From positions 186,001 to 250,000 of the forward strand of contig NZ_RFLX01000001.1 of assembly GCF_003696345.1 (NCBI RefSeq): a stretch of 64,000 bases of DNA. Reading direction: 5' to 3'. Each line of letters begins with the position of its first letter. Position 1 is the first letter of the stretch. The stretch comes from Teichococcus wenyumeiae (GTDB lineage Bacteria; Pseudomonadota; Alphaproteobacteria; Acetobacterales; Acetobacteraceae). Shown here in pieces: positions 25,766 to 35,107 of this stretch. The notes below the pieces were generated by a model. That model made no database searches and had not been told where the DNA came from. It saw only the letters and a list, made by a program, of their open reading frames with translations. The translations under genes were made by a program, and so were the position numbers.

Positions 25766-27313
25766 CTAGGCCGTCACCTTTGCCTTCTGCCGCACCAGAA
25801 GGAAGGGCGCCACAAAAGCCGCCATGGCCAGAAGCCCTGGTACCCAGGCACCGAGGCGGGAATAGAGCGTGGGCGGCAGCGCGGCGGGCAGCGGCGCCAG
25901 GATGCTGCCCATATGGCCGAGCCCCAGCTTGGCCGCAACTCTGCCGTGTGCGTCGAGAACCACCGACACGCCGGTCTGCGCCGCGCGGGCCATGGGCAGC
26001 CCCTCCTCCACCGCGCGCAGCCGCGCCGCCGCCAGATGCTGGAAGGGGCCGGCGGAATAGCCGAACCAGGCATCGTTGGTGACGTTCAGCAGCCATTGCG
26101 GCCGCGTGCTCGGCGCCACCGCGCCGGGGAAGATGACCTCGTAGCAGATCAGCGGGCTGAAGGGCGGCAGGCCCGGCACCGTCATCGCCACCGGCCCGGG
26201 GCCGGAGGAGAAGTCGAGTCCCCCCTGCACCACCCGGATCGGGATCAGCCCGCGCAACGGCATATATTCCCCAAAGGGCACCAAGTGCGTCTTGTCGTAG
26301 ACGCCCAGCAACGCCGCATCCTGCCCCACGGCCGAGAGGCTGTTGAACACCGTGCTGGCCCGCCCTTCGGGGCTCCATTCCGCCCGCACCGAACCCGCCA
26401 GCAGCACCCCTCCCGGGGGCAGGGTCTCGGCGGCGTAGCGCCGCGCCTCGGGGTCGTTGGGCAGCAGGAAGGGGCTGGCGGTCTCCGGCCAGATCACCAC
26501 CAGGGGCACCCCGGCCGGTGCCTTGGCGGCACCCTCCCGCGTCAGGTCCAGGTAGCGGCGGAAGATCGGCCAGCGCTGGTCCTCCCGCCACTTGGCCTCC
26601 TGCTGCACATTGCCCTGCACCAGCAGCAGGTTCACGCCCGGCACCACGGGCTCCGGCTGCGCCAGCCGCCAGGCGCCGAGGCCGCCCAGCGCCAGCAGTG
26701 CCGCAGTGCCCCCCGCCACCGCCCGCCGCCACCCCAGCACCGGCAGACCGGCCAGCAGCATGGTGGCCAGCGAAAGCCCATGCACCCCCACCAGTGCCGC
26801 CCCCTGCAAGGGCAGGGCATCGAAGGCCCAGACGGTGCCCATGAGGTTCCAGGGAAAGCCGGTGAAGAGCAGGCCGCGCAGCATCTCCGCCAGCGTCCAG
26901 GCGCCCGCCAGGGCCAGCCAGCGCCGCCAGCCGGGCGGCGCCAGCCAGGCCAGGATGGCGGCCAGCGCGACATACAGCGCCAGCGGCACCGCCAGCCCCG
27001 GCACCGCGACCGGCACCAGCCAGCCCCAGCGCCAGGGGTCGGTCAGCAGGGCATGGCTGATCCAGTACAAACCAGCCATGTGGTGGCCCATGCCCCAGGC
27101 GAAGCCGAGCACGCCCGCGCGCTTCCAGCTTCCCGCCCCATCCAGCAGGGCCAGCAGCCCCGGCACCGCCAGCAGCAGGACCGGCACCAAGTACAGCGGC
27201 GGCAAGGCCAATGCGGACAACAGGCCCAGCCCGAAGGCAGCCAGGAGGGCACGGCGGCCCGTCAGGCGCCGCAGCGCCGGCAAAGGAGAACGGATCACGA
27301 GATCAGGCGCCAA
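25766..27313 (-). CDS. lnt: Apolipoprotein N-acyltransferase
   Basis: 515 residues. The hydrophobic N-terminal half has about six membrane segments. The C-terminal nitrilase-type periplasmic domain carries the Glu-Lys-Cys triad in VVIWPETASPF, VYDKTHLVPFGEYMPL and FSPLICYEVIFPGA. It transfers the third acyl chain onto the N-terminal Cys of lipoproteins. The start is uncertain: TTG 27313 has AGGA very near, and GTG 27298 is the alternative. It follows corC on the same strand after a gap of about 230 bp containing a hairpin element. Confidence 0.9.
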   Translation of the reverse strand: MAPDLVIRSPLPALRRLTGRRALLAAFGLGLLSALALPPLYLVPVLLLAVPGLLALLDGAGSWKRAGVLGFAWGMGHHMAGLYWISHALLTDPWRWGWLVPVAVPGLAVPLALYVALAAILAWLAPPGWRRWLALAGAWTLAEMLRGLLFTGFPWNLMGTVWAFDALPLQGAALVGVHGLSLATMLLAGLPVLGWRRAVAGGTAALLALGGLGAWRLAQPEPVVPGVNLLLVQGNVQQEAKWREDQRWPIFRRYLDLTREGAAKAPAGVPLVVIWPETASPFLLPNDPEARRYAAETLPPGGVLLAGSVRAEWSPEGRASTVFNSLSAVGQDAALLGVYDKTHLVPFGEYMPLRGLIPIRVVQGGLDFSSGPGPVAMTVPGLPPFSPLICYEVIFPGAVAPSTRPQWLLNVTNDAWFGYSAGPFQHLAAARLRAVEEGLPMARAAQTGVSVVLDAHGRVAAKLGLGHMGSILAPLPAALPPTLYSRLGAWVPGLLAMAAFVAPFLLVRQKAKVTA

Positions 27314-27475
27314 TCCTAATGTCGGCTGTCTTGATGGGGTCTGGCGTTCGGGACGGCAAGCCGGGGCTGAGGGGCGCCGCCACCTGTTCCATGGCGGCCG
27401 CGCGGCCGGTTACAGCCCGCGCATCTTCAGAATCAAACAGCATGGCGACAGGCGCCGCATCCGGCCTTAGGCCCG

Positions 27476-27545
27476 AAAAATACTCGAAGCGGGGTCCGGG
27501 GTGGACTTTCCACCCCGGCGGGGCCTGGGGCAGCGCGCCCCAGCC
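27476..27545 (-). repeat. Related G/C-rich palindromic element, copy E
   Basis: Contains ggggtgga-ctt-tccacccc, a perfect 8-bp inverted repeat, next to ctggggcagcgcgccccag, a second hairpin. It sits between lnt and corC, just after the corC stop in the direction of transcription. On the minus strand the ...ccggaccccgcttcgag tail resembles copies A to D, so it is probably a divergent member. Confidence 0.55.
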
Positions 27546-27546
27546 T

Positions 27547-28443
27547 TTACTCCGCCGCGGCTTTCGCCGCCGTCACCCCAGGCCGCCGCACCCGCAGCCT
27601 GCGGATACGGCGCGGGTCCGCCTCCAGCACCCGGAATTCCAGGCCGGAGGAATGCGAGACCAGTTCCCCCTTGGCCGGCACACGGCCCGCCAGGGTGAAG
27701 ACCAGCCCGCCCACGGTGTCGATATCCTGGTCCCGCTCGTCCTCGGTCAGCACCGTGCCCAGGCGTTCCTCGAAGAGCTCGATGGGCGTGCGGGCATCGA
27801 GGTCGATGAGCCCGTCCGGCCGCTCGACGATCTGCGGCGGGCGGTCCTCGTCATGCTCGTCCGAGATATCGCCGACAATGGTCTCGACCAGGTCCTCGAT
27901 GGTCACGAGGCCGTCGATGCCGCCGTATTCGTCCACCACCAGGGCCAGGTGCATGCGCGCCTGCCGCATCTGCAGCAGCAGGTCCAGCACCGGGATGGAC
28001 GGCACGACAAAGAGCGGCCGGCGCAGCACGGCGGCCATGGAGAAGGGCGCCTCCCGGCCAACGCTGGCGAAGACGTCCTTGATGTGGACCATGCCCACGA
28101 CCTCATCCAGCTGCTCCCGGTAGACCGGGAAGCGGCTGTGGCCCTCGCGCTGGATCAGGCGGATGGCCTGTTCCAGCGTCAGGTCCTCGGGCATGGCCAC
28201 GATATCGGCGCGGGGCACCATGACATCGGCGGCGGTCTTGCCGCGCAGCTTCAGCACATTGGTCAGCAGGGCGCGTTCCTGCGCGTCCAGCTCGGGGATC
28301 AGGGCGGCGCCATTCTCCCCGCCATGGTATTCGCGGCCCTCGACCAGGGCTTCCACCTGGCCGCGCACGCTGTCGTTGCTCTTCTTGCGCAGCAGGCTTT
28401 GCAGCCGCGCCAGCAAGCCGTCGCGGGGTTCGGTGCCGCTCAT
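27547..28443 (-). CDS. corC: CorC/HlyC-type CBS-domain transporter-associated protein
   Basis: 298 residues. A short N-terminus is followed by a tandem CBS pair starting TAADVMVPRADIVAMPEDLT and including HSRFPVYREQLDEVVGMVHIKDVF and LALVVDEYGGIDGLVTIEDLVE. The C-terminal CorC_HlyC/transporter-associated domain contains DTVGGLVFTLAGRVPAKGE. The membrane CNNM domain is absent, as in classic CorC. Members are linked to Mg/Co efflux or resistance. It starts in a 4-bp ATGA overlap with ybeY, an order conserved widely in proteobacteria. Confidence 0.9.
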   Translation of the reverse strand: MSGTEPRDGLLARLQSLLRKKSNDSVRGQVEALVEGREYHGGENGAALIPELDAQERALLTNVLKLRGKTAADVMVPRADIVAMPEDLTLEQAIRLIQREGHSRFPVYREQLDEVVGMVHIKDVFASVGREAPFSMAAVLRRPLFVVPSIPVLDLLLQMRQARMHLALVVDEYGGIDGLVTIEDLVETIVGDISDEHDEDRPPQIVERPDGLIDLDARTPIELFEERLGTVLTEDERDQDIDTVGGLVFTLAGRVPAKGELVSHSSGLEFRVLEADPRRIRRLRVRRPGVTAAKAAAE

Positions 28444-28976
28444 GTCATTCCCCGCCAGGGATTGGGCATGTTCAGGCGGCGCATGATGCGCGCCTCCGCC
28501 TGCTCCATGCGCCGGGCCTCGCCGGCCTGCAAATGGTCATGCCCCGCCAGGTGCAGCGTGCCATGCGCCACCAGATGCGCCAGATGCGCGGCCACGCGGC
28601 GCTTGTTGGCACGCGCTTCCCGCCGCACCACGCCGAGTGCCAGCGCGATATCGCCGAGGTGCCCGGGCATCTCACCGGGAAAGGACAGCACGTTGGTGGG
28701 CTTCACCTTGCCGCGGTGGTCGGTGTTGAGCCGTTTCACGGCGGCATCATCGGCCAGCAGGACGGTAAAGGCGCCCTCGGCCTCCAACCCGGCCTCGGCC
28801 CAGGCGGCCTGGGCCGCGCGGCGCGCCAGATCCTCGACCCGAGGCACCGCCGCGCGCCAGCCCGGCGCCGCGACGATCACCTCGACCTCCGGCCCAGGGT
28901 AATGCTCCGAAGCCTCGTCCTCGGTAGGCCCGACCGCGACAGTGCGGCCGGGCGATCTACTTCCCGGTTCCATCAT
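28440..28976 (-). CDS. ybeY: Endoribonuclease YbeY (16S rRNA maturation)
   Basis: 178 residues with an alphaproteobacterial-type N-terminal extension of about 30. The zinc-binding signature is HGTLHLAGHDHLQAGEA (H-G-x-L-H-L-x-G-x-D-H) near residue 138, and KVKPTNVLSFPGEMPG is the other conserved block. It acts in 3' maturation of 16S rRNA and ribosome quality control. It has 4-bp overlaps with phoH upstream and corC downstream, so it is tightly coupled. Confidence 0.92.
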   Translation of the reverse strand: MMEPGSRSPGRTVAVGPTEDEASEHYPGPEVEVIVAAPGWRAAVPRVEDLARRAAQAAWAEAGLEAEGAFTVLLADDAAVKRLNTDHRGKVKPTNVLSFPGEMPGHLGDIALALGVVRREARANKRRVAAHLAHLVAHGTLHLAGHDHLQAGEARRMEQAEARIMRRLNMPNPWRGMT

Positions 28977-30052
28977 TCTCCTTCCTGCCGCGAGGGGCCA
29001 TCCCCACCACGGCGCACCACGCGGCCGGCCCTCTGGCTGGTCCCGCCCTGCTCATCGGCCCTGTTATAAGCGGCAACGATGCGCGCCACCAGCGGATGCC
29101 GCACCACGTCCTGCTCGGCGAAGCGGGTGACGCCGATGCCCTGCACCCCGCCCAGCACGCCCAGCGCCTCCACCAGCCCGGATTTCTGCCCGGCGGGCAG
29201 GTCGACCTGGGAGGGGTCGCCGGTCACCACCATCCGCGTCCCCTCGCCCATCCGGGTCAGGAACATTTTTATTTGAGCGGGCGTGGTGTTCTGCGCCTCG
29301 TCCAGGATGGCGAAGCAATGGGCCAGCGTGCGGCCGCGCATGAAGGCCAGCGGCGCGATCTCGATCTCGCCGGAGACGATGCGCCGCTGCACCTGATCGG
29401 CCGGCATCATGTCGTGCAGCGCGTCGTAAAGGGGGCGGAGATAGGGGTCCACCTTCTCCTTCATGTCGCCGGGCAGGAAGCCCAGGCGCTCGCCGGCCTC
29501 GACGGCGGGGCGGGAGAGCACGATGCGGTCCACCCGCCCCGCCATCAGCAGTGCCACGCCCTGCGCCACGGCGAGATAGGTCTTGCCGGTGCCGGCGGGG
29601 CCGATGCCGAAGACCATGTCATGCCGGTGCAGCATGTCCATGTAGCCGGCCTGAGCCGGGCTGCGCGGCGCGATGGCGCCCTTGCGGGTGCGGATGGCCG
29701 GCAGGTCGGAGAGCGGCAGCCGGGGCTCGGCGCTCTCGGGCTGGGCCGCGCGGGCGGCGCCTTCGGAAAGGCGCAGCGCCGCCTCGACCTCGGCGATGCC
29801 GATGGGGTCGCCGCGCTCCAGCCGCTTCCACAATGCGCGCAACGCCGCCTCCGCCACCCCGGATGCTTCGTTGGAGCCGGTGATGGTCAGCCGGTTGCCC
29901 CGGCTGGCCAGGCGCACGCCGGCGCGCTGCTCGATCTGCGCGAGATGCCGGTCGTGCTCTCCGTAGAGCAGCGGCAGGAGCGCGTTGTCATCGAACTGCA
30001 GCGTGACGGTGCGAGCGGCGGAAACAGTATCACCCATCAATGGCCGGTCCAT
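28973..30052 (-). CDS. phoH: PhoH family ATPase (PhoL-type)
   Basis: About 359 residues. A KH-like N-terminal part (RLASRGNRLTITGSNEASGV) is followed by the helicase-like ATPase core: Walker A in VFGIGPAGTGKTYLAVAQG, Walker B in HCFAILDEAQNTTPAQIKMF, and sensor GTRMVVTGDPSQVDLP. It is probably involved in RNA metabolism together with YbeY. The start is ambiguous: ATG 30052 gives MDRPLMGDTV and ATG 30037 is close behind. Neither has a strong ribosome site. It lies 47 bp after miaB. Confidence 0.9.
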   Translation of the reverse strand: MDRPLMGDTVSAARTVTLQFDDNALLPLLYGEHDRHLAQIEQRAGVRLASRGNRLTITGSNEASGVAEAALRALWKRLERGDPIGIAEVEAALRLSEGAARAAQPESAEPRLPLSDLPAIRTRKGAIAPRSPAQAGYMDMLHRHDMVFGIGPAGTGKTYLAVAQGVALLMAGRVDRIVLSRPAVEAGERLGFLPGDMKEKVDPYLRPLYDALHDMMPADQVQRRIVSGEIEIAPLAFMRGRTLAHCFAILDEAQNTTPAQIKMFLTRMGEGTRMVVTGDPSQVDLPAGQKSGLVEALGVLGGVQGIGVTRFAEQDVVRHPLVARIVAAYNRADEQGGTSQRAGRVVRRGGDGPSRQEGE

Positions 30053-30099
30053 GCTGCGGGGGTTTGCGCGAAGCGCGATCGGGGCGGTGCGGGAGAGGC

Positions 30100-31476
30100 T
30101 CAAGCGAGGGCAAGCTCCTTCTGATCCAGCAGGGTGGCGCGGAGGGAATTGGGATGCCGCACCGTGACGCGGACCCGCGCCGTGGTCCCGATCAGGGACA
30201 AAGGCGCCTCCGCATGCAGGGGTTGCAGCCAGGGCGTGCGCCCCATCACCTGCCCCGGATGGCGGCCGGGATTGGTGAAGAGCACCTCGCATTCCCGGCC
30301 CACGCAATCCTCGTTGAAGCCGTCCTGCTGCTGGCGCAGCAGGGCCTGGAGTTCCTGCAGCCGGGCATCCTTCACATCCTCGGCCACCTGGAAGGGCTGG
30401 CCGGCGGCGGGGGTGCCGGGGCGCTGCGAATACTTAAAGGAATAGGCCAGAGCAAAGCCCACCCGCTCCACCAGCTTCATGGTGGCGGCATGGTCCTCGG
30501 CCGTCTCGCCGGGATGGCCCACGATGAAGTCGGAGGAGAGCGCCATGTCCGGCCGCGCTTCCCGCAGCTCGTCGCAGATGCGCAGGAACAGGTCGGCCTT
30601 GTGGCCCCGGTTCATGGCAGCCAGCACGCGGTCGGAGCCGCTCTGCACCGGCAGGTGCAGGAAGGGCATCAGCTGCGGAATGGCGCCATGGGCGCGGATT
30701 AGCCCCTCGTCCATGTCGCGCGGATGGCTGGTGGTGTAGCGGATGCGCGGCAGGTCCGCGAGCTCGGCCAGGGCATAGAGCAGCCGCGTCAGGTTCCACG
30801 TGGAACCGTCCGGCGCCTCGCCATGCCAGGCATTCACGTTCTGGCCCAGCAGCGCGATCTCCCGCGCGCCGCCGGCCACCAGCGCCTTCGCTTCCGCCAG
30901 GATGGCGGCCACGGGGCGGCTGAACTCGGCGCCGCGCGTATAGGGCACCACGCAGAAGGAACAGAACTTGTCGCAGCCCTCCTGGATGGTGAGGAAGGCG
31001 ACCGGCCCCTGGCTGGCCGCGGGCTCCGGCAGGTGGTCGAACTTCTGTTCCACCGGGAAGTCGGTGTCGATCTGCGCGCCGGCGGCACGGGAGGCGCGCG
31101 CCACCATCTCCGGCAGGCGGTGATAGGTCTGCGGCCCCAGCACGATATCGACCCAGGGGGCGCGGGCGGTGATCTCCTTGCCCTCCGCCTGCGCCACGCA
31201 GCCGGCGACGGCGAGCACCATCTTCTGCCCGGCCTCGGCTTTGGCCTCCTTCATCACCCGCAGCCGGCCGAGGTCGGAGAAGACCTTCTCGGCCGCCTTC
31301 TCGCGGATATGGCAGGTGTTGAGGATGACCATGTCGGCCTCCTCCGGCGTTTCGGCGGGGCCATAGCCAAGCGGCGCCAGGACATCGGCCATGCGGCCGC
31401 TGTCATAGACGTTCATCTGGCAACCCCAGGTACGGATAAAGAGCCGCTTACGGGGCGGCACGGCAGTATCGGTCAT
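30100..31476 (-). CDS. miaB: tRNA-2-methylthio-N6-dimethylallyladenosine synthase
   Basis: 458 residues in the three-domain MTTase layout. The N-terminal cluster domain has [30 protein letters not shown] and [13 protein letters not shown]. The radical SAM domain has [20 protein letters not shown], and the C-terminus is a TRAM domain. It thiomethylates i6A37 of tRNAs. The start ATG 31476 gives [18 protein letters not shown]; further upstream codons are not conserved-looking. Downstream are phoH, ybeY and corC, the classic order. Confidence 0.93.
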   Translation of the reverse strand: MTDTAVPPRKRLFIRTWGCQMNVYDSGRMADVLAPLGYGPAETPEEADMVILNTCHIREKAAEKVFSDLGRLRVMKEAKAEAGQKMVLAVAGCVAQAEGKEITARAPWVDIVLGPQTYHRLPEMVARASRAAGAQIDTDFPVEQKFDHLPEPAASQGPVAFLTIQEGCDKFCSFCVVPYTRGAEFSRPVAAILAEAKALVAGGAREIALLGQNVNAWHGEAPDGSTWNLTRLLYALAELADLPRIRYTTSHPRDMDEGLIRAHGAIPQLMPFLHLPVQSGSDRVLAAMNRGHKADLFLRICDELREARPDMALSSDFIVGHPGETAEDHAATMKLVERVGFALAYSFKYSQRPGTPAAGQPFQVAEDVKDARLQELQALLRQQQDGFNEDCVGRECEVLFTNPGRHPGQVMGRTPWLQPLHAEAPLSLIGTTARVRVTVRHPNSLRATLLDQKELALA

Positions 31477-31706
31477 GTTCTCGGAAAACCCTGGCGCGGC
31501 AGCAACACCCGGCACGGTCCCTGCGCCGGCGCCACCCGTCATCCGGGCGGCGGCGAGGGCCGATGTGCGGCGCGCGGTGGCCGAGGTCAAGCGAAGCCTG
31601 CCCCCGGAGACCGCCGCCCGAGCGTCGAATCGGGCCGGTCCATCAAGCATCAGAGTTGTGGATGAGGCTGCCGCTGGTCAAGGTAAACCGGCGGTTTAAA
31701 CCGGCT

Positions 31707-32606
31707 TCACCGGCCTTTCATCAGGGCCGGCAGCGGCTTGGCGGGGCGGCCCTGGCGCAGCGCCGCCGCACCTTCCACCACCACCCGCTCCACCGCCGCC
31801 GTCAGCATCTTGCGGTTGGGATAGGCGCGGGGGTCCAGCGGCTCATGCAGCACCACCGTCACCTGCCCGCCGGGGCCGCGCGCCAGCCGCCAGAAATGGC
31901 TGCCGATCTCCATGTCGCCGTACCAGGCGAAGATCGGCCGGTCCCGCCGTGTTGTCGGCAGCCCGCCGATGCGGTCATAGACGATGCTGACCGGCTGCAC
32001 CGCCGCCGCCGCCTCGGCCACCGCCAGGAAGGAGGAGCGGAAGGGCAGCACGCGGGTGCCGTCGCTGCTGGTGCCCTCGGGGAAGAGCACGAGGCTGTCG
32101 CCGGCGGCGAGGCGCTGGCGCATCTCCCCGGCTTCCTCGCCGGTGCGGCCACGGGCGCGGCTGACATAGACGGTGCGGCCCAGCCTGGCGACGATGCTGA
32201 TGCCGGGCCACTGGCCCACCTCGGCCTTGGACACGAAGGGCGCCTGCAACACGCCGCCCAGCACCGGGATGTCGAGCCAGGAGGAATGGTTGGACAGGAA
32301 CAGCACCGTGCGCCCCCGCCCGGCCGGGCCCTGGTCCGCCCGCTGCCCCACCACCCGCACCTTCAGGCCGATGATGCGGCAGAGCACGCGGTGGTAGAGC
32401 CCGCCGAACCAGACCTTGCCGCGCCCCGGCAGCAGCACCAGCACCGTCTGGACGGGAATGCAGAGCAGCGTCCAGAGCGCCACCAGCAGCAGCCGCCCGG
32501 CTGCCCGCAGCCGGCTGCCGCGCGAGAGCGGCGAGGCATCGGGCGGGCCGACCAGCAGCGGGCGGCGGCCGGTCAAAGGGTCGAGGGCGGTCTGGTTGGC
32601 CGTCAT
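31707..32606 (-). CDS. 1-acylglycerol-3-phosphate O-acyltransferase family (PlsC/OlsA-like)
   Basis: 299 residues. The catalytic box is LFLSNHSSWLDIPVLGGVL (NHxxxxD) and the substrate box SLVLFPEGTSSDGTRVLPF (FPEG). One hydrophobic segment (LLLVALWTLLCIPVQTVLVLL) anchors it to the membrane. It could be PlsC, making phosphatidic acid, or OlsA, acylating lyso-ornithine lipid. The olsB gene 1.7 kb upstream on the same strand makes OlsA possible, but the LysR/reductase pair lies between them. The two roles cannot be told apart from sequence alone. Confidence 0.85.
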   Translation of the reverse strand: MTANQTALDPLTGRRPLLVGPPDASPLSRGSRLRAAGRLLLVALWTLLCIPVQTVLVLLPGRGKVWFGGLYHRVLCRIIGLKVRVVGQRADQGPAGRGRTVLFLSNHSSWLDIPVLGGVLQAPFVSKAEVGQWPGISIVARLGRTVYVSRARGRTGEEAGEMRQRLAAGDSLVLFPEGTSSDGTRVLPFRSSFLAVAEAAAAVQPVSIVYDRIGGLPTTRRDRPIFAWYGDMEIGSHFWRLARGPGGQVTVVLHEPLDPRAYPNRKMLTAAVERVVVEGAAALRQGRPAKPLPALMKGR

Positions 32607-32658
32607 GCCTCAGCGATACCGGAGGCTTTGCGAAGGGACAAACGATATCCGCGCGACC

Positions 32659-33234
32659 TCAGCCGGCCAGCGCCGGCCGCCCGTCTCCGGCGGCCGTCTC
32701 CGCCTGCCAGCGGCGCAGGCGCGCGGCATAGCGCCCGCCAGCCTCGGCCAGCCCCGCCTCATCCAGCCGGTTGGCGGCGTGGAGCAGGAAGGGCGGGGAC
32801 CACGCCAGGGCGCAGCGGCTGGCGGTGGCCTGCAAGGGCCGCAGCAATTCCTCCAGCGGGAAGAGGTTGATGCCGCCGGGCCCATAGGCTTCCGGCACAT
32901 TGCCGGCGGTGGCGGCCACCAGCAGCGGCCTGCCCTGCATCCGCCGGCCCTCGGTGTCCGGGGCCTCGTAGAACATCCGGGTCAGCACGGTATCCTGCCA
33001 CTGCTGCAACAGCGGCGGCGGCGCGTACCACTGCACGGGGAATTGCAGCACCAGCCGCCGGGCGCGCAGCAGCCGCGCCACCTCCGCCGGCACGTCGATG
33101 GCGCCGCCGGGATAGAGCGGCTGCATCTGCACCACCTCCACCCCCGGCAGGACCGCGGCGGCACGGGCCAGCGCGGCATTGGCGCGGGAGCGGGCGGGCT
33201 CCGGATGGAAGAGCAGGATCAGGGTCTCGGGCAT
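32659..33234 (-). CDS. NAD(P)H dehydrogenase (quinone), flavodoxin-like fold
   Basis: 191 residues of the Flavodoxin_2 family (KefF/MdaB/NQO-like). LILLFHPEPARSRANAALA is the FMN phosphate loop, LVLQFPVQWYAPPPLLQQW the quinone-side motif, and LLVAATAGNVPEAYGPGGIN the second flavin loop. It reduces quinones or electrophiles by two electrons. It diverges from a LysR gene with an 87-bp gap that contains a LysR-type operator candidate, so it is probably induced by that regulator. Start ATG 33234 gives the family-typical short N-terminus. Confidence 0.85.
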   Translation of the reverse strand: MPETLILLFHPEPARSRANAALARAAAVLPGVEVVQMQPLYPGGAIDVPAEVARLLRARRLVLQFPVQWYAPPPLLQQWQDTVLTRMFYEAPDTEGRRMQGRPLLVAATAGNVPEAYGPGGINLFPLEELLRPLQATASRCALAWSPPFLLHAANRLDEAGLAEAGGRYAARLRRWQAETAAGDGRPALAG

Positions 33235-33280
33235 GGTGGCCTCCGCGATGCGATGGCCTGAGGGTGGTGAGCGCCAGATC

Positions 33281-33295
33281 ATCCTTCCAATGGAT
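33281..33295. promoter_or_regulatory. LysR-type operator candidate (T-N11-A palindrome)
   Basis: ATCC-TTCCAAT-GGAT, an inverted repeat that contains T-N11-A, centred between the divergent quinone reductase and LysR genes. It is 27 bp before the LysR start, where autoregulatory sites normally lie. Confidence 0.5.
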
Positions 33296-33321
33296 GCTCC
33301 GTATAGCCTTTTATCCATGCC

Positions 33322-34209
33322 ATGAATTTACGTGGCGTCGACCTGAACCTGCTGGTGATACTGGATGCATTGCTGCAGGAGGCGCATGTCTCCCGTGCCG
33401 CCGCGCGGTTGAACCTGTCGCAGCCCGCCACCTCCAGCGCGCTCGACCGCTGCCGCCACCTGTTCCAGGACCCCTTGCTGGAACGCGCCGGCAGCCGCAT
33501 GCGCCTGACCCCGAAGGCCGAGGCCCTGCGCCAGCCGCTGCGGCAGGTGCTGGAAGACATGGCGGCGGTGCTGGAGGCGCCCACCCCGCCCCTCTCCGCC
33601 CTGCAACAGACGGTGCGGCTGGTGATGGCCGACCACCCCGCCACCCTCGCCGCCCCGGCGCTGCATGCCGCCCTGGCCCGCAGCGCGCCGGGCCTCACCC
33701 TGGTGCTGCTGCCCTGGCTGAGCGCGGCGGCGGCGCTGGAGGCGCTGGAGCGCGGCAGTGCCGACCTTGCCGTCTCGGTCTTTCCCGCGCCCGCCCCCGA
33801 CTTCCGGCGGGAGGAACTGCTGCGGGAAGACTATCGCGTGGTGATGCGCCAGGACCATCCGGCGGCAGCCGGCTTCGGGCTGGAAAGCTGGCTGGCCTGG
33901 CCGCATGTGCTGGTCTCGGCCAGCGGCGCCACCCAGGGCCCGCTGGACGAGGCCCTGGCACACCGCGGGCTGCGGCGGCGCATCGGCATGGTGGTGCCCA
34001 GCTTCCTGATGGTGCCGCCGCTGCTGGCAGGCTCCATGCTGATCGCCCTGCTGCCCAGCCGCTGCCTGCCGCCCGGGCCGGGCTGGGCGGTCTTCCCGCC
34101 GCCCCTGGCGGTGGAGGGCTTCCCGCTGCATCTGGCCTGGCACCGGCGGCGGGATGGCGATGCCGGAGTGCGGCACGTGGCCACCCTGCTGCGTGGCCTG
34201 CTGCGCTGA
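33322..34209 (+). CDS. LysR-type transcriptional regulator
   Basis: 295 residues. The winged HTH is at residues 1-65 (NLLVILDALLQEAHVSRAAA, then LNLSQPATSSALDRCRHLFQ), with LTPKAEAL closing the wing. The effector domain is of the PBP2 type and contains ADLAVSVFPAPAPDF and LREDYRVVMRQDHP. Such NodD/LinR-like members often regulate a divergent gene, here a quinone reductase. Its expression is probably autoregulated through the palindrome at 33281. It ends before a strong bidirectional hairpin. Confidence 0.9.
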   Translation: MNLRGVDLNLLVILDALLQEAHVSRAAARLNLSQPATSSALDRCRHLFQDPLLERAGSRMRLTPKAEALRQPLRQVLEDMAAVLEAPTPPLSALQQTVRLVMADHPATLAAPALHAALARSAPGLTLVLLPWLSAAAALEALERGSADLAVSVFPAPAPDFRREELLREDYRVVMRQDHPAAAGFGLESWLAWPHVLVSASGATQGPLDEALAHRGLRRRIGMVVPSFLMVPPLLAGSMLIALLPSRCLPPGPGWAVFPPPLAVEGFPLHLAWHRRRDGDAGVRHVATLLRGLLR

Positions 34210-34216
34210 AGCAGGC

Positions 34217-34244
34217 CCCGATCAGGCGGAATGACCTGATCGGG
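34217..34244. terminator. Bidirectional terminator hairpin
   Basis: Perfect 10-bp inverted repeat CCCGATCAGG / CCTGATCGGG with an 8-nt loop, 8 bp after the LysR stop and in the gap to the converging olsB gene. Confidence 0.65.
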
Positions 34245-34306
34245 CGAAGAAGCCCGCGCAAATAAAAGCCTGGAACAGTTGCCGCGAGAAAGCGCGGGGA
34301 ACCCCG

Positions 34307-35107
34307 CTAGGCCGCCTTGTTGCGCTCGAAATGACGGAAGTACTTGTCCGTCACACGCTCGGTCATCACCACCACGCAGACATCGGTGGTGTTGAACTGG
34401 GTGTCGATCACCGCGCCATCACCGACAAAGCCGCCCAGCCGCAGATAGCCCTTCACCAGCGGCGGCAGGTCGGCCAGCGCGGCGCGGCGGTCGATCAGCG
34501 CCAGGTCCATGCGGTCCATGCGCACGAAGCGCTCGGGGATGGCGCGGGGGCGCAGCTCCGGCGGCGCCAGATGCTCGGCATGCAGGTAGCTCAACGGCGC
34601 CGCCAGGGCATCGGGGTCGGTGCCGGGCAGGCTGGCGCAGCCGAACATCACCTCGACATTGTGCTTGGCGATATAGGCGGCGATGCCGGCCCAGAGCAGC
34701 TGCATGCTCGGCCGCCCACGGTAATCGGCATCGACGCAGGAGCGCCCGAGCTCCAGCACCGGGCCGGGGCGGGAGGTCAGCGGCGTGACATCGTATTCGC
34801 TGGCCGAATAGAAGCCGCCCACGCGGGCCGCCGCCTCGCGGCGGATCAGCCGGTAGGTGCCCACCACCGCCTTGGCGCCCTCGCCTAGGTTGTGGTCCAG
34901 CACCAGCAGGTGGTCGGCGACGGCATCGAAGGCATCGCGGTCCCGCGCCGTGGCGGCCGTGGCGGCATCGGCATGCGCGCCCATCTCGCCGTAGAAGATC
35001 CGGTAGCGCAGCGCCTGCGCCGCATCCACCTCATCGGCCGATATGGCGATGCGGACCCCCAGATTGCCGGCCCGGAGCTCGCCGAAGCCGGCCTCAGGGT
35101 CGATCAT
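34307..35107 (-). CDS. olsB: Ornithine N-alpha-acyltransferase OlsB-type GNAT
   Basis: 266 residues. The acyltransferase start LGVRIAISADEVDAAQALRY is followed by FYGEMGA, then VVGTYRLIRREAAARVGGFY, the ELGRSCVDADYRGRPSMQLL motif and MFGCASLPGTDP, all typical of OlsB, which moves 3-hydroxyacyl chains from ACP to ornithine. The product lyso-ornithine lipid is completed by OlsA; a PlsC/OlsA-like gene lies 1.7 kb downstream. The gene overlaps fur by 4 bp (ATGA), so lipid synthesis is transcriptionally tied to the iron regulator. A related hemolysin-type annotation is possible but less likely. Confidence 0.85.
   Translation of the reverse strand: MIDPEAGFGELRAGNLGVRIAISADEVDAAQALRYRIFYGEMGAHADAATAATARDRDAFDAVADHLLVLDHNLGEGAKAVVGTYRLIRREAAARVGGFYSASEYDVTPLTSRPGPVLELGRSCVDADYRGRPSMQLLWAGIAAYIAKHNVEVMFGCASLPGTDPDALAAPLSYLHAEHLAPPELRPRAIPERFVRMDRMDLALIDRRAALADLPPLVKGYLRLGGFVGDGAVIDTQFNTTDVCVVVMTERVTDKYFRHFERNKAA

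Noticed and set aside
31707-32606. Assigning the acyltransferase firmly as OlsA
   Set aside because: Motifs are shared by PlsC and OlsA, and two unrelated genes separate it from olsB.
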